From positions 62,001 to 126,000 of the forward strand of contig NZ_JACHOR010000002.1 in assembly GCF_014199945.1 (NCBI RefSeq): DNA of 64,000 nucleotides, written 5' to 3'. The notes under the pieces are model-generated. The model had not been told where the DNA came from. It worked only from the letters and a program-made list of their open reading frames with translations, and did not search any database. The translations under genes and the position numbers were made by a program. Shown one piece after another: positions 15,730 to 24,971 of this stretch. Position 1 is the first letter of the stretch; each line of letters opens with the position of its first letter. Source of the DNA: Brevundimonas variabilis. Its GTDB lineage: Bacteria > Pseudomonadota > Alphaproteobacteria > Caulobacterales > Caulobacteraceae.

Positions 15730-18459
15730 ATGCTCGACAAGTCCTTTGACCCCTCGCTCGCCGAACCGCGCCTCTACGGCCTGTGGGAGGCGTCCGGCCA
15801 GTTCGCGCCGCGCGCGGCTGCCGCGACCGACGGGGCGGCTGACGCCTATTCGATCGTAATTCCACCGCCAAACGTGACGGGGTCGCTGCACATCGGCCAT
15901 GCGCTGAACAACACCCTGCAGGATATCCTGGCGCGCTATCACCGGATGAAGGGCAAGGCAGTGCTCTGGCTGCCCGGGACCGACCATGCCGGCATCGCCA
16001 CCCAGATGGTCGTCGAGCGCCAGCTCGCGGCGGCTGGCAATGTCGGACGTCGGGACATGGGCCGCGAGGCCTTCGTACAGAAGGTCTGGGACTGGAAGGC
16101 CGAGAGCGGAGGCACGATTGTCCAGCAGCTGCGCCGCCTCGGGGCTTCCTGTGACTGGTCACGCGAGCGGTTCACGCTCGACGAGGGACTGAACGCGGCT
16201 GTGCGCAAGGTCTTCGTCCAGCTGCACAGGGACGGGCTCATTTATCGCGACAAGCGGCTGGTGAACTGGGATCCCCAGTTCCAGACGGCCATCAGCGACC
16301 TTGAGGTCGAGCAGCGCGAGGTCGAGGGCCACTACTGGCATTTCGCCTATCCGCTGGCCGACGGTGTCACCTATGAGCACCCGGTCGCCAGCGACGAGGA
16401 GGGCAATCCCGTCGAGTGGGAGACCCGCGACTTCATCGTCGTCGCTACGACCCGGCCCGAGACGATGCTGGGCGATACGGGGGTCGCGGTTCACCCGGAG
16501 GACGAGCGTTACGCCGGGCTGGTCGGAAAGTTCGTCACCCTGCCAATCACGGGCCGTCGCATTCCGATCGTGGCTGATGACTATGCCGACCCGACCAAGG
16601 GATCCGGCGCGGTCAAGATCACCCCGGCACATGATTTCAACGACTTCGGCGTCGGAAAGCGGGCAGGGCTCGAGGCCCTGAACATTCTCGATGCCTTTGC
16701 CCGGATCACGGCCGCCGATACGCCGGACGTGCCCGCCGAGTACGACGGCATGGATCGCTTCGCAGCCCGCAAGGCCATCGTCGCCCGCGCCGAGGCCGAA
16801 GGCTGGCTGCGCGAGATCGAGAAGACGAAGCACGTTGTGCCCCATGGCGACCGGTCGGGCGTCGTGATCGAGCCCTGGCTGACGGACCAGTGGTACGTCG
16901 ATGCCCACACCCTGGCCCAGCCCGCAATCAAGGCCGTCGAGACGGGCGCGACCGTGTTCGAGCCGAAGTCCTACGAAAAGATCTATTTCGAATGGCTGCG
17001 CAACATCGAGCCCTGGTGCATCAGCCGCCAGCTCTGGTGGGGGCACAGGATCCCGGCCTGGTATGACGCCGATGGCCAGATCTATGTCGCAGAAACCGAA
17101 GCCGAGGCGCTGGCCCTGGCCGGCGGCAAGGCCCTGACACAGGACGAGGACGTCCTCGACACCTGGTTCTCGTCCGCCCTGTGGCCCTTCTCGACCATGG
17201 GCTGGCCGGAGGGCACAGACGATCTGAAGCGGTTCTATCCGACCTCGGATCTCGTCACTGCGGCTGACATCATCTTCTTCTGGGTCGCCCGGATGATGAT
17301 GATGGGACTGCATTTCATGGACGAGGTGCCGTTCCGGCGCGTCATCATCAATGGGCTCGTCCGTGACGAGAAGGGCCAGAAGATGAGCAAATCCAAGGGG
17401 AACGTGATCGATCCTCTGGTGATCATCGATGAGCTCGGGGCGGATCCCCTGCGCTTCACCATGGCGATCCTGTCGGGCACGCGCGACATCAAGCTGAGCC
17501 GCCAGCGGATCGAGGGCTATCGCAATTTCGGCACCAAGCTGTGGAACGCTGCCCGCTTCAGCCAGATGAACGACTGCGCCCGGGTCGAAGGTTTCGACCC
17601 GTCGACCGTGGACCAGACCGTCAATCGCTGGGTCCGGGGCGAACTGACGAAGGCCGAACGACAGGTTTCGGAGGCGATTGAGGGGGGGCGTTTCGACGAC
17701 GCCGCCTCGGCCCTGTACCGGTTCGTCTGGAACGTCTTCTGCGACTGGTATCTCGAACTGGCCAAACCCGTGTTCCAGGGCACCGACGAGGCCGCCAAGG
17801 CCGAGACCCGCGCCATGACCGCCTGGACGCTGGACCAGACGCTGAAGCTGCTTCACCCGGTCATGCCCTTCATCACCGAGGAACTGTGGGCCGAACTGGG
17901 CAGGGAGGGCGCGAGCCGCGCTGAGCCCATGCTCATCGGTGCCGAGTGGCCGGTGCTGCCCGACAGCTTCATCGATGCTGCGGCCGAGGCCGAGATCGGC
18001 TGGCTGGTCGACCTGGTGACCGAGGTTCGCCAGCTGCGGGGCGAGATGAACGTCCCGCCAGCCGCCAAACCGCCGCTGACGTTCGTGACCCCGGATGCGA
18101 CGACGGCGGAGCGGCTGAACCGGCACGGGGGCCTGATCCTGACACTGGCACGGGTGTCGGAGGCCAAAGCCGCCGATGCCGCGCCGGCGGGCGCTGTGAC
18201 CTTTGTGACCGGCGGCGCGACGGCAGCGCTATCACTGGCGGGGATTATCGACCTGGCCGCAGAACGCACGCGCCTGAACAAGGAGATCGCGGTGTTCGAG
18301 AGTGACGCGGCTCACGTCATGAAGAAGCTGGGCAACCCCAATTTTGTGGCCAAGGCAGCGGAGGCGGTGATCGAGGAGAACCGCGCCAAGCTGGTGACCG
18401 CCGAAGAGGGCAAGGCGCGGCTGGTCGCGGCTCTGGCTCGACTGGATGCCATGGCGTGA
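15730..18459 (+). CDS. valS: Valyl-tRNA synthetase
   Basis: A class Ia aminoacyl-tRNA synthetase that charges tRNA-Val and edits misactivated threonine. The HIGH signature appears as [10 protein letters not shown] near residue 50 and the KMSKS loop as KMSKSKGN near residue 550. The editing (CP1) domain lies between them (for example [19 protein letters not shown]). The C-terminal coiled-coil arm starts around [16 protein letters not shown]. From ATG 15730 the protein has 909 residues, normal for ValRS. Its stop overlaps the tlyA start by 4 nt. Confidence 0.97.
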   Translation: MLDKSFDPSLAEPRLYGLWEASGQFAPRAAAATDGAADAYSIVIPPPNVTGSLHIGHALNNTLQDILARYHRMKGKAVLWLPGTDHAGIATQMVVERQLAAAGNVGRRDMGREAFVQKVWDWKAESGGTIVQQLRRLGASCDWSRERFTLDEGLNAAVRKVFVQLHRDGLIYRDKRLVNWDPQFQTAISDLEVEQREVEGHYWHFAYPLADGVTYEHPVASDEEGNPVEWETRDFIVVATTRPETMLGDTGVAVHPEDERYAGLVGKFVTLPITGRRIPIVADDYADPTKGSGAVKITPAHDFNDFGVGKRAGLEALNILDAFARITAADTPDVPAEYDGMDRFAARKAIVARAEAEGWLREIEKTKHVVPHGDRSGVVIEPWLTDQWYVDAHTLAQPAIKAVETGATVFEPKSYEKIYFEWLRNIEPWCISRQLWWGHRIPAWYDADGQIYVAETEAEALALAGGKALTQDEDVLDTWFSSALWPFSTMGWPEGTDDLKRFYPTSDLVTAADIIFFWVARMMMMGLHFMDEVPFRRVIINGLVRDEKGQKMSKSKGNVIDPLVIIDELGADPLRFTMAILSGTRDIKLSRQRIEGYRNFGTKLWNAARFSQMNDCARVEGFDPSTVDQTVNRWVRGELTKAERQVSEAIEGGRFDDAASALYRFVWNVFCDWYLELAKPVFQGTDEAAKAETRAMTAWTLDQTLKLLHPVMPFITEELWAELGREGASRAEPMLIGAEWPVLPDSFIDAAAEAEIGWLVDLVTEVRQLRGEMNVPPAAKPPLTFVTPDATTAERLNRHGGLILTLARVSEAKAADAAPAGAVTFVTGGATAALSLAGIIDLAAERTRLNKEIAVFESDAAHVMKKLGNPNFVAKAAEAVIEENRAKLVTAEEGKARLVAALARLDAMA

Positions 18460-19190
18460 AGAGCCGCCTGGACCAGTTGCTCGTGACACGCGGCCTGAGT
18501 GAAAGCCGGGCCCGTGCCCGGGCGGCAATCGAGGCCGGTGGCGTCACCGTGGACGGCCAGCCCGCGAAATCCGCCTCGCAACAGGTCGATGACGGGGCCG
18601 AACTGACCTCGGTCGATGCCCACCGCTGGGTGGGGCGCGGTGCGGTCAAGCTGGACCACGCCCTGACGCTGTGGGCCATCCCGCTGGAGGGGCGCGTTGT
18701 CCTCGACATCGGGGCGTCGACGGGCGGGTTCACCGAGGTCTGTCTGGAACGCGGGGTCACGAAAGTGTTTGCGGTGGATGTCGGTTCCGGCCAGCTCCAC
18801 CCCCGGGTGGCGGCCGATCCTCGTGTCGTCAGTCTGGAACAGACCGATGCGAGGCATCTGGACGAGACGCTCATTCCCGAAGCGCCGACCCTGATCGTCT
18901 GCGATGTCAGCTTCATCGGTCTGGCCAAGGCGTTGCCGGTGCCGCTGGCCCTGGCAGAGGCGGGGGCCGATCTCGTCACCCTCGTGAAGCCTCAGTTCGA
19001 GGCCGATGGCCCGAGCGGTGCGGGAAAAAAGGGCGTGGTCAAGGACCCGGACGCGCATCGTGCCGCCGTGACGTCCGTCAGCGAATGGCTGGAATCTGCC
19101 GGGTGGTCCGTCCAGGCAATGACCCCGAGCCCGATCGTCGGCGGCGACGGCAATGTCGAGTTCCTGCTCTGGGCCAGGAAACGCGCCTGA
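18456..19190 (+). CDS. tlyA: TlyA-family rRNA 2'-O-methyltransferase/hemolysin-like protein
   Basis: TlyA proteins methylate ribose at cytidines in rRNA. The 244-residue protein has an N-terminal S4 RNA-binding domain ([20 protein letters not shown], residues 2-60) and a C-terminal FtsJ-like Rossmann methyltransferase domain with SAM motif [19 protein letters not shown]. The start is GTG, overlapping the valS stop as GTGA, so the two genes are probably co-translated. Older annotations call the family hemolysin A; the methyltransferase role is better supported. Confidence 0.92.
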   Translation: MKSRLDQLLVTRGLSESRARARAAIEAGGVTVDGQPAKSASQQVDDGAELTSVDAHRWVGRGAVKLDHALTLWAIPLEGRVVLDIGASTGGFTEVCLERGVTKVFAVDVGSGQLHPRVAADPRVVSLEQTDARHLDETLIPEAPTLIVCDVSFIGLAKALPVPLALAEAGADLVTLVKPQFEADGPSGAGKKGVVKDPDAHRAAVTSVSEWLESAGWSVQAMTPSPIVGGDGNVEFLLWARKRA

Positions 19191-19210
19191 ACCGATGCCC
19201 CAATAGGTGA

Positions 19211-19242
19211 AAGCCGCCGATGGATTGCTCCACCGACGGCTT
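19211..19242. terminator. Hairpin between convergent genes
   Basis: A 14-bp stem with two G-U-type mismatches (19211-19224 with 19229-19242, loop TTGC) lies between the ends of tlyA (+) and the glycine-zipper gene (-). There is no long T-run on either side. It may act as a bidirectional terminator. Confidence 0.4.
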
Positions 19243-19306
19243 CCGTCACGCCGCTGATCGACAGGGGGGCTGAAACTTAATCAGCGACGCGATCTCGTGA
19301 GCCGGA

Positions 19307-19939
19307 TCAGCAGACCTGGCGTGTCTGGGTGATGACGCGACCATAGGGATCGCGGCGGGTCGTCTGGACCGTGCGGCAGGTTTGCTCATAACCCTGCGAG
19401 TAGCCGTAACCCGACGACGGGTATCCATACTGGCGGTCGTCGTAGCGGCGATCGTCACGGTAGCGGTCGTCCTGATAGCGTTCGTCCCGATACCGGTCGT
19501 CATAGACGGGCTGCTGATAGCCGGTCGAATAGACCGGCGCGTCCCGATAGCCGGACTGGTCGTACCGGTAATCATAGCCGGACGTGCGGCAGTCATCGTT
19601 GCTGGCGCGACCAACGCTGCCGCCGATCAGGGCTCCGACCACGCCGCCGAGAATGCTTCCCTCGGTGCGGCGACCGCGTGCTGCGAGTTGCGAGCCGGCG
19701 ACGGCACCGAGGGTTGCGCCAACCGTGGCACCCGCTGCCGTGCGACCCTGGCCCAGCTGGCCGCAACGATCATAGTTGTCGCGATAGCCGTACGATTGGC
19801 TGCCATAGCTTTGCGACCCGTATCCGGGGACATAGCCATAGCTCTGGGCCGAGGCCGAGGCTGGAACCATGAGTGCGCCGGCCGATGCAACGGCGGCAAC
19901 GATGGCCAGCGTGGCCTTTTTGGCGGAACGAGCGGTCAT
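19307..19939 (-). CDS. Exported glycine-zipper 2TM-domain protein
   Basis: A 210-residue exported protein. The signal peptide runs to about residue 30 (ATLAIVAAVASAGALMVPASA, cleaved near SAQS). A Tyr/Gly/Ser-rich repeat (GYGSQSYGSQSYGYRD) follows. The central glycine zipper has GATVGATLGAVAGSQLAARG and ILGGVVGALIGGSVGRA. After it comes a second low-complexity part rich in Tyr, Arg and Asp, ending RVITQTRQVC. Glycine-zipper proteins of this kind (SlyB/RcsF-like in domain only) are envelope proteins of uncertain function. No lipobox Cys is present in the signal region. ATG 19939 begins the signal peptide. Confidence 0.8.
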   Translation of the reverse strand: MTARSAKKATLAIVAAVASAGALMVPASASAQSYGYVPGYGSQSYGSQSYGYRDNYDRCGQLGQGRTAAGATVGATLGAVAGSQLAARGRRTEGSILGGVVGALIGGSVGRASNDDCRTSGYDYRYDQSGYRDAPVYSTGYQQPVYDDRYRDERYQDDRYRDDRRYDDRQYGYPSSGYGYSQGYEQTCRTVQTTRRDPYGRVITQTRQVC

Positions 19940-20098
19940 GATCGCAGTCCTGTTTCCTGTTTCAGACCGGCTCCGGAAGATTCCGGGGGGCGTCTGTTGC
20001 CTGTGCTTATGGACCGGCGAAACTGAACGGGATTTGAGTGCGTCGTTCATCTTCGTTCAGGTTTCGCTTTGCGCCTCGCGGGGCGCTAAGGACGGCGC

Positions 20099-21343
20099 AT
20101 GAGCGAATTGCTGAAGATCGTCCGCATGGCCGGGCAGGGGGATGGTCTGGCCGAGACCCCCGGCGGCCCTGTCTTTGTTCCCCTGACCTTGCCGGGTGAG
20201 ACCGTGCGGGCCGATGTGCGGGACGGTCGTGGAGATCTCATCGAGATCGTCGAAGCCAGTGCACAACGGATCGTGCCGGTGTCGCCGCAGTATGGCGACT
20301 GTGGGGGCTGTTCACTGCAGCACTGGGCCATGGAGCCCTATCTGGTCTGGAAGGGCGAACAGGTCCGGCTGGCCCTCGCGCGGGAAGCGATCGAGACGGA
20401 CATCGAACCGACCGTGGCCGTGCCGATGCAGTCGCGCCGGCGCGTGGCCCTGCATGCGCGCCGGACCGAGCAGGGAAGAGTGATCCTGGGCTTTAAAGCC
20501 CGCAAATCCTGGAGGCTGGTCGAGGTGACAGAATGCCCGGTCGCCGATCCGCGCCTGGTGGCAGCCTTTCCGGCGCTGGCCAAGGTTGCCGCAGCGTTTC
20601 TGGAGCATCCCAAGTCGGCACCGACCCTGCACGTGACTCTGACGCTGGATGGTCTGGACGTCGATGTCACGGGGGTGGAGCGCAAGTCCGGCGGCTTGTC
20701 GGCCGATCGTCAGATGCAGGCCATCCGGGCGGCGCGGGATGCGGATCTCGCGCGGCTGAGTCTGGCGGGGGACACGCTGATGATGCAGCGCCAGCCCCGG
20801 GTCAATTTCGGGACGGCGACCGTCCCGGTGCCGCCCGGAGGCTTCCTGCAGGCGGTACCGGAGGCCGAGGCTGCCATGACAGCCCGGGCCGTGGCGGCCG
20901 TCAAGGGCGCAAAGAAGATCGCCGACCTGTTCTGCGGATCCGGAACCTTCACCTTCCCGTTGGCGAAAGTCGCACCGGTGCTGGCAGCCGATGCCTCGGC
21001 GGCGGGCATCGCGGCCCTGAAGGCCGGGATTGGCTCGACGTCCGGCCTGCGCCAGATCACGGCCGAGGCCCGCGACCTGTTCCGCCGCCCGCTGTCACCC
21101 TATGATCTGAAGGGCTGCGACGCGATCGTCTTCGATCCGCCCCGGGCCGGAGCCCAGGACCAGACGGCGCAGATCGCGGACACCAAGGCGTCCGTGGTGG
21201 TCGGGGTGTCCTGCAATCCCGTCACCTTCGCCCGGGACGCCCGGATGCTGATCGATGCCGGGTTCCGGCTGGAGACGGTGACACCGATCGACCAGTTCCT
21301 CTGGTCCGCCCATGTCGAACTGGTCGGCGTGTTCCGCCGCTAG
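20099..21343 (+). CDS. RlmD/TrmA-family 5-methyluridine RNA methyltransferase
   Basis: A class I SAM-dependent RNA (uracil-C5)-methyltransferase of 414 residues. An N-terminal TRAM-like domain precedes a cysteine cluster, and the C-terminal Rossmann domain has ADLFCGSGTFTFPLA (SAM motif), FDPPRAG and VGVSCNP with the catalytic Cys. In RlmD the 4Fe-4S cluster is bound by C-x5-C-x2-C plus a fourth Cys. Here the segment reads SPQYGDCGGC, so the first Cys is a Ser, while CGGC and a later ECPVAD remain. The exact rRNA or tRNA target is not readable. Confidence 0.88.
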   Translation: MSELLKIVRMAGQGDGLAETPGGPVFVPLTLPGETVRADVRDGRGDLIEIVEASAQRIVPVSPQYGDCGGCSLQHWAMEPYLVWKGEQVRLALAREAIETDIEPTVAVPMQSRRRVALHARRTEQGRVILGFKARKSWRLVEVTECPVADPRLVAAFPALAKVAAAFLEHPKSAPTLHVTLTLDGLDVDVTGVERKSGGLSADRQMQAIRAARDADLARLSLAGDTLMMQRQPRVNFGTATVPVPPGGFLQAVPEAEAAMTARAVAAVKGAKKIADLFCGSGTFTFPLAKVAPVLAADASAAGIAALKAGIGSTSGLRQITAEARDLFRRPLSPYDLKGCDAIVFDPPRAGAQDQTAQIADTKASVVVGVSCNPVTFARDARMLIDAGFRLETVTPIDQFLWSAHVELVGVFRR

Positions 21344-21345
21344 GG

Positions 21346-22737
21346 TCAGCCCGGCGAGATCATCTTCTCGGGGCGAACAGCCTCGTCGAACTCGTCGTCG
21401 GTCAGATAGCCACCGCCGACGGCCTCCTCGCGCAGGGTGGTGCCGTTCTTGTGCGCCGTCTTGGCGATCTTCGCGCAGGCGTCGTAGCCGAGCTTGCTGT
21501 TCAGGGCCGTGACCAGCATCAGCGAGTTGTTGAGGCCCCGGGCGATGTTGTCCTCGCGCGGTTCGATCCCGACGACGCAGTTCTCGGTGAAGCTGACGGC
21601 GGCATCGGCCATCAGGCGGACGGACTGCAGGAAGTTGTAGGCCATGACCGGGTTGAACACGTTCAGCTCGAAATGCCCCTGCGAGCCGGCAAAGGTGATG
21701 GCAGCGTGGTTGCCGAACACCTGAACGCACACCTGGGTCAGGGCTTCGCACTGGGTCGGATTGACCTTGCCCGGCATGATCGAGGAGCCGGGCTCGTTTT
21801 CCGGCAGGGCCAACTCGCCAAGGCCCGAGCGAGGGCCGGAGCCGAGGAAGCGGATGTCGTTGGCAATCTTGAACAGGGATCCGGCCACGGTGTTGATGGC
21901 TCCATGGCTGAAGACCATGGCGTCGTGGGCCGCGAGAGCCTCGAACTTGTTCGGGGCGGTCGTGAACTTCAGGCCGGTGATGGCGGCGATCCGGTCGGCG
22001 ACGCCTTCCGCAAAGCCCACAGGCGCGTTCAGGCCCGTTCCGACGGCCGTGCCGCCCTGGGCGAGTTGCATCAGGTCGGGCAGGGTTGATTCGATCCGCT
22101 CGATCCCCTTGGTCACCTGTTGGACATAGCCTGAGAATTCCTGGCCGAGGGTCAGGGGGGTGGCGTCCTGGGTGTGGGTGCGGCCGATCTTGATGATGCC
22201 CTTCCAGGCTTCGGCCTTGTCGTTCAGGGCGTTGCGCAACTGCTGCAGGGCCGGGAGCAGGCGGTGCACGACCTCTTCGGCGCAGGCGACATGCATGGCC
22301 GTGGGATAGGTGTCGTTGGATGACTGGCTCATGTTGACGTGGTCGTTGGGATGGACCGGCTTCTTGGAGCCCATCTCGCCGCCCAGCATCTGGATGGCGC
22401 GGTTACTGATCACCTCGTTGGCGTTCATGTTGGACTGGGTGCCCGAGCCCGTCTGCCAGACGACAAGCGGGAAATGATCGTCCAGCTTGCCTTCGATGAC
22501 CTCGTTGGCGGCGGCGACGATGGTATTGCCGATGGCCGGGTCCAGACGGCCGAGCGCCATATTGGTCTCGGCGGCGGCCCGCTTGACGATGCCCAGGGCA
22601 CGAACGATCGGCAGCGGCTGCTTCTCCCAGCCGATCCCGAAATTGCCGAGGCTGCGCTGCGCCTGGGCCCCCCAGTAACGGTCGGCGGCGACCTCGATCG
22701 GGCCAAAGGTGTCGGTCTCAATGCGGACGTCGGTCAT
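21346..22737 (-). CDS. fumC: Fumarate hydratase class II
   Basis: Fumarase C interconverts fumarate and malate in the TCA cycle and does not need an iron-sulfur cluster. The 463-residue length is standard. The superfamily signature [15 protein letters not shown] is present, together with [13 protein letters not shown] and the [16 protein letters not shown] segment containing the catalytic His. It converges on the RNA methyltransferase with a 2-nt gap and diverges from queF. Confidence 0.97.
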   Translation of the reverse strand: MTDVRIETDTFGPIEVAADRYWGAQAQRSLGNFGIGWEKQPLPIVRALGIVKRAAAETNMALGRLDPAIGNTIVAAANEVIEGKLDDHFPLVVWQTGSGTQSNMNANEVISNRAIQMLGGEMGSKKPVHPNDHVNMSQSSNDTYPTAMHVACAEEVVHRLLPALQQLRNALNDKAEAWKGIIKIGRTHTQDATPLTLGQEFSGYVQQVTKGIERIESTLPDLMQLAQGGTAVGTGLNAPVGFAEGVADRIAAITGLKFTTAPNKFEALAAHDAMVFSHGAINTVAGSLFKIANDIRFLGSGPRSGLGELALPENEPGSSIMPGKVNPTQCEALTQVCVQVFGNHAAITFAGSQGHFELNVFNPVMAYNFLQSVRLMADAAVSFTENCVVGIEPREDNIARGLNNSLMLVTALNSKLGYDACAKIAKTAHKNGTTLREEAVGGGYLTDDEFDEAVRPEKMISPG

Positions 22738-22904
22738 GTCAGGCTCTTCGCAGCGTGGCGGGCAGGTGGCAGGCGTTTAGCAGATCGCCATTACGAAGGA
22801 AGGGCAGAGGCCATCGTCCCAGAGGGCTCAATCCCCATTGCGACGGATCGCCCGATGCCCCGCGCGTTCTTCCCCCGCGGGCACGAAGGCATTATGGGCG
22901 GGAC

Positions 22905-23366
22905 ATGACCACAGACACATCCGGCCTGAGCCAGCTCGGCACCCAGACGGCCCAGCCATCCAGCCCCGAAACCGCCATGCTGGAGCGGGTGCCAAATCCG
23001 CATCCCGAGGCCCTGTACCTTGCGCGCTTCACCGTGCCGGAGTTCACCAGCCTGTGCCCGGTCACTGGCCAGCCCGACTTTGCCCATATCGTCATCGACT
23101 ATGCGCCGGCCGAGTGGCTGGTCGAGTCCAAGTCGCTGAAGCTCTACATGACCGCCTTCCGCAACCACGGCGCATTCCACGAAGACTGCACCGTGGCCAT
23201 CGGCCTGAAGCTGGTGGATCTCCTTGCGCCGAAATGGCTTCGTATCGGCGGCTACTGGTACCCGCGCGGCGGCATACCGATTGATGTCTTCTGGCAGACC
23301 GGAGCAGCCCCCGAGGGGCTCTGGCTGCCGGACCAGGGTGTGCCGACCTATCGCGGGCGGGGCTGA
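22905..23366 (+). CDS. queF: NADPH-dependent 7-cyano-7-deazaguanine reductase QueF
   Basis: QueF reduces preQ0 to preQ1 in queuosine biosynthesis. This is the short, single-domain (YkvM-type) form with 153 residues. The catalytic Cys lies in [13 protein letters not shown]. The family motif E-S-K-S-L-K is present ([11 protein letters not shown]), as is [14 protein letters not shown] 22905 is the start that gives the normal length. The 167-nt upstream gap to fumC was checked for a preQ1 riboswitch and none was evident. Confidence 0.95.
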   Translation: MTTDTSGLSQLGTQTAQPSSPETAMLERVPNPHPEALYLARFTVPEFTSLCPVTGQPDFAHIVIDYAPAEWLVESKSLKLYMTAFRNHGAFHEDCTVAIGLKLVDLLAPKWLRIGGYWYPRGGIPIDVFWQTGAAPEGLWLPDQGVPTYRGRG

Positions 23367-23410
23367 CGGCAAGGCCTGAACAGGCAACACACTCGCCGGA
23401 GCAGAACCGC

Positions 23411-24292
23411 ATGACGTCCGTCCGCCTGCCGCTGGAGACCTGGGGGCGTCGCCTGCTGGCCGATGCGCAGGCGTGGGCCGACCGGTCCCGGTGGCGGCGC
23501 CATGCCTTCGAGTTCCTCTGGTTCGGACTGAAACAGGGATGGGCCTGTCTCTTTGGCGGGCTGATGCTGGCGCTGATCCTTGGGACTTTCCTCGTCTGGC
23601 CGATCCTCTGGCCAGATGGGCCGGCACCGGTCAGTCGTTATGATTTCCTGGTCGTTGGCGCCCTAGTCATCCAGGCCGGGATGCTGGCCTTCAAGCTCGA
23701 GAGCTGGGATGAGGCCAGGGTCATCTTCCTGTTCCATGTCGCCGGGACGATCATGGAATTGTTCAAGACAGCCCATGGATCATGGATCTATCCGGAGGAC
23801 TCCATCCTTCGGATCGGCGCCGTGCCGCTGTTCTCGGGCTTCATGTACGCCGCCGTTGGCAGCTATATCACGCGGGTCCAGCGCATCTTTCACATCCGGG
23901 TGCGCGCCTATCCACCGTTATGGACCACTTGGGTTCTGGCGGCAGCGATCTATGTGAATTTCTTCGCCCATCACTGGCTTCCGGACGTGCGGATCGCCCT
24001 CTTCATCGCGACGGCGCTGCTTTTCGCCCGAGGCTGGTTCTTCTTCACAGCGGACCGCCGACGCAGGTCGATGCCCCTGTTGCTGGGCTATTTCCTCGTC
24101 GCCCTGTTCATCTGGTTTGCCGAGAACCTGGGCACCCTGGGTCGGGCCTGGGTCTACCCCGGTCAGGAGGCCGGATGGGAGATGGTTTCACTGGCCAAGC
24201 TGGGAAGCTGGTTCCTGCTGATGATCATCTCGATCGTGATGGTCTCCTGGGTCCACCCACCGGAGACTGAGCCTAGGGCAGATGGGTCGTGA
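23411..24292 (+). CDS. DUF817-family integral membrane protein
   Basis: A 293-residue polytopic inner-membrane protein with about seven or eight hydrophobic helices (for example GWACLFGGLMLALILGTFLV and WVLAAAIYVNFFAHHW). The segment FEFLWFGLKQGWACLFGGL matches the start of the DUF817 domain as I remember it. Conserved polar residues sit between helices (KTAHGSWIYPE, GSYITRVQRIF). The biochemical function of the family is unknown. It is 44 nt downstream of queF in the same direction and its end overlaps the convergent nitroreductase by 20 nt. Confidence 0.78.
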   Translation: MTSVRLPLETWGRRLLADAQAWADRSRWRRHAFEFLWFGLKQGWACLFGGLMLALILGTFLVWPILWPDGPAPVSRYDFLVVGALVIQAGMLAFKLESWDEARVIFLFHVAGTIMELFKTAHGSWIYPEDSILRIGAVPLFSGFMYAAVGSYITRVQRIFHIRVRAYPPLWTTWVLAAAIYVNFFAHHWLPDVRIALFIATALLFARGWFFFTADRRRRSMPLLLGYFLVALFIWFAENLGTLGRAWVYPGQEAGWEMVSLAKLGSWFLLMIISIVMVSWVHPPETEPRADGS

Positions 24293-24872
24293 GGGCCGCA
24301 ACGTCGGGCCTGACGCGTTCCAGCGGAGCCTCTGCCACCGTGCCGATATGGATGAAGCCGGCGACCCGCTCACCCTCCCGGACGCCAAACAGGGCCTTGG
24401 CCTCGGTGTCATAGCTGTACCAGTCGGTGATCCAGCTTGTGGAAAAGCCGAAGGCAGCCGCGGCATGCTCGAGGTTCATGCAGACGGCCCCCGCCGACAG
24501 TTCCTGTTCCCAGACCGGCACCGGGTGACCGGCAACCGGCACCGAGAGCACGAGGATACTGACCGGAGGCGCGGTCAGCTTGCCCAGCACGGCCGCAGCC
24601 TTCTTCGGATCAGGCTGGCGGTCTGCCAGGGGCCGCAAGGCCTTGGCGATCTGGTGGCGGCTTTCCGGTCCCATGACGACGAACCGCCAGGGAAACAGCT
24701 TGCCATGATCGGGCGTCCGGGCCCCAAGGGCCAGAATGGAATCCAGAACGGCAGGCGCAGGGCCTGGACTTTGCAGGGTCTGGGCCGAGGCCGAGCGTCT
24801 GGATGACAGCCGGTCGAACAGTTCGGTAGAGGCGACGGGGCGGGGCAGTTCTTCGCCGAGGCTGTAGGTCAT
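24273..24872 (-). CDS. Nitroreductase family protein (YdjA-like)
   Basis: A 199-residue flavoprotein of the nitroreductase superfamily. The N-terminal SSRRSASAQTL supplies FMN phosphate contacts and ARTPDHGKLFPWRFVV is characteristic of the small YdjA-type group. MNLEHAAAAFGFSTSWIT and GFIHIGTVAEAPLERVRP complete the fold. Such enzymes bind FMN and use NAD(P)H, with physiological substrates mostly unknown. It is convergent with the DUF817 gene and divergent from pepP. Confidence 0.9.
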   Translation of the reverse strand: MTYSLGEELPRPVASTELFDRLSSRRSASAQTLQSPGPAPAVLDSILALGARTPDHGKLFPWRFVVMGPESRHQIAKALRPLADRQPDPKKAAAVLGKLTAPPVSILVLSVPVAGHPVPVWEQELSAGAVCMNLEHAAAAFGFSTSWITDWYSYDTEAKALFGVREGERVAGFIHIGTVAEAPLERVRPDVAALTTHLP

Positions 24873-24971
24873 GGCAGGGCTCCGGAGTGTTGCCGTGTCT
24901 TACACGGATTGTCCGGCTCACATGAAGGCCAGACGGGACATCTTGAGCGCGGCTGACGAAGAGCATAGGTC

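Noticed and set aside
16159..18126. A 655-codon open frame antisense to valS
   Set aside because: valS is certain from HIGH and KMSKS motifs. The antisense frame has no ribosome binding site or domain.
20045..20058. GTTC-N6-GTTC before the RlmD-like gene as a possible LexA (SOS) box
   Set aside because: The alphaproteobacterial LexA box is GTTC-N7-GTTC. The spacing is one base short, and neither neighbour is a typical SOS gene.
22738..22904. preQ1 riboswitch in front of queF
   Set aside because: I could not draw a preQ1-I or preQ1-II type pseudoknot, and the gap is a plain divergent promoter region.
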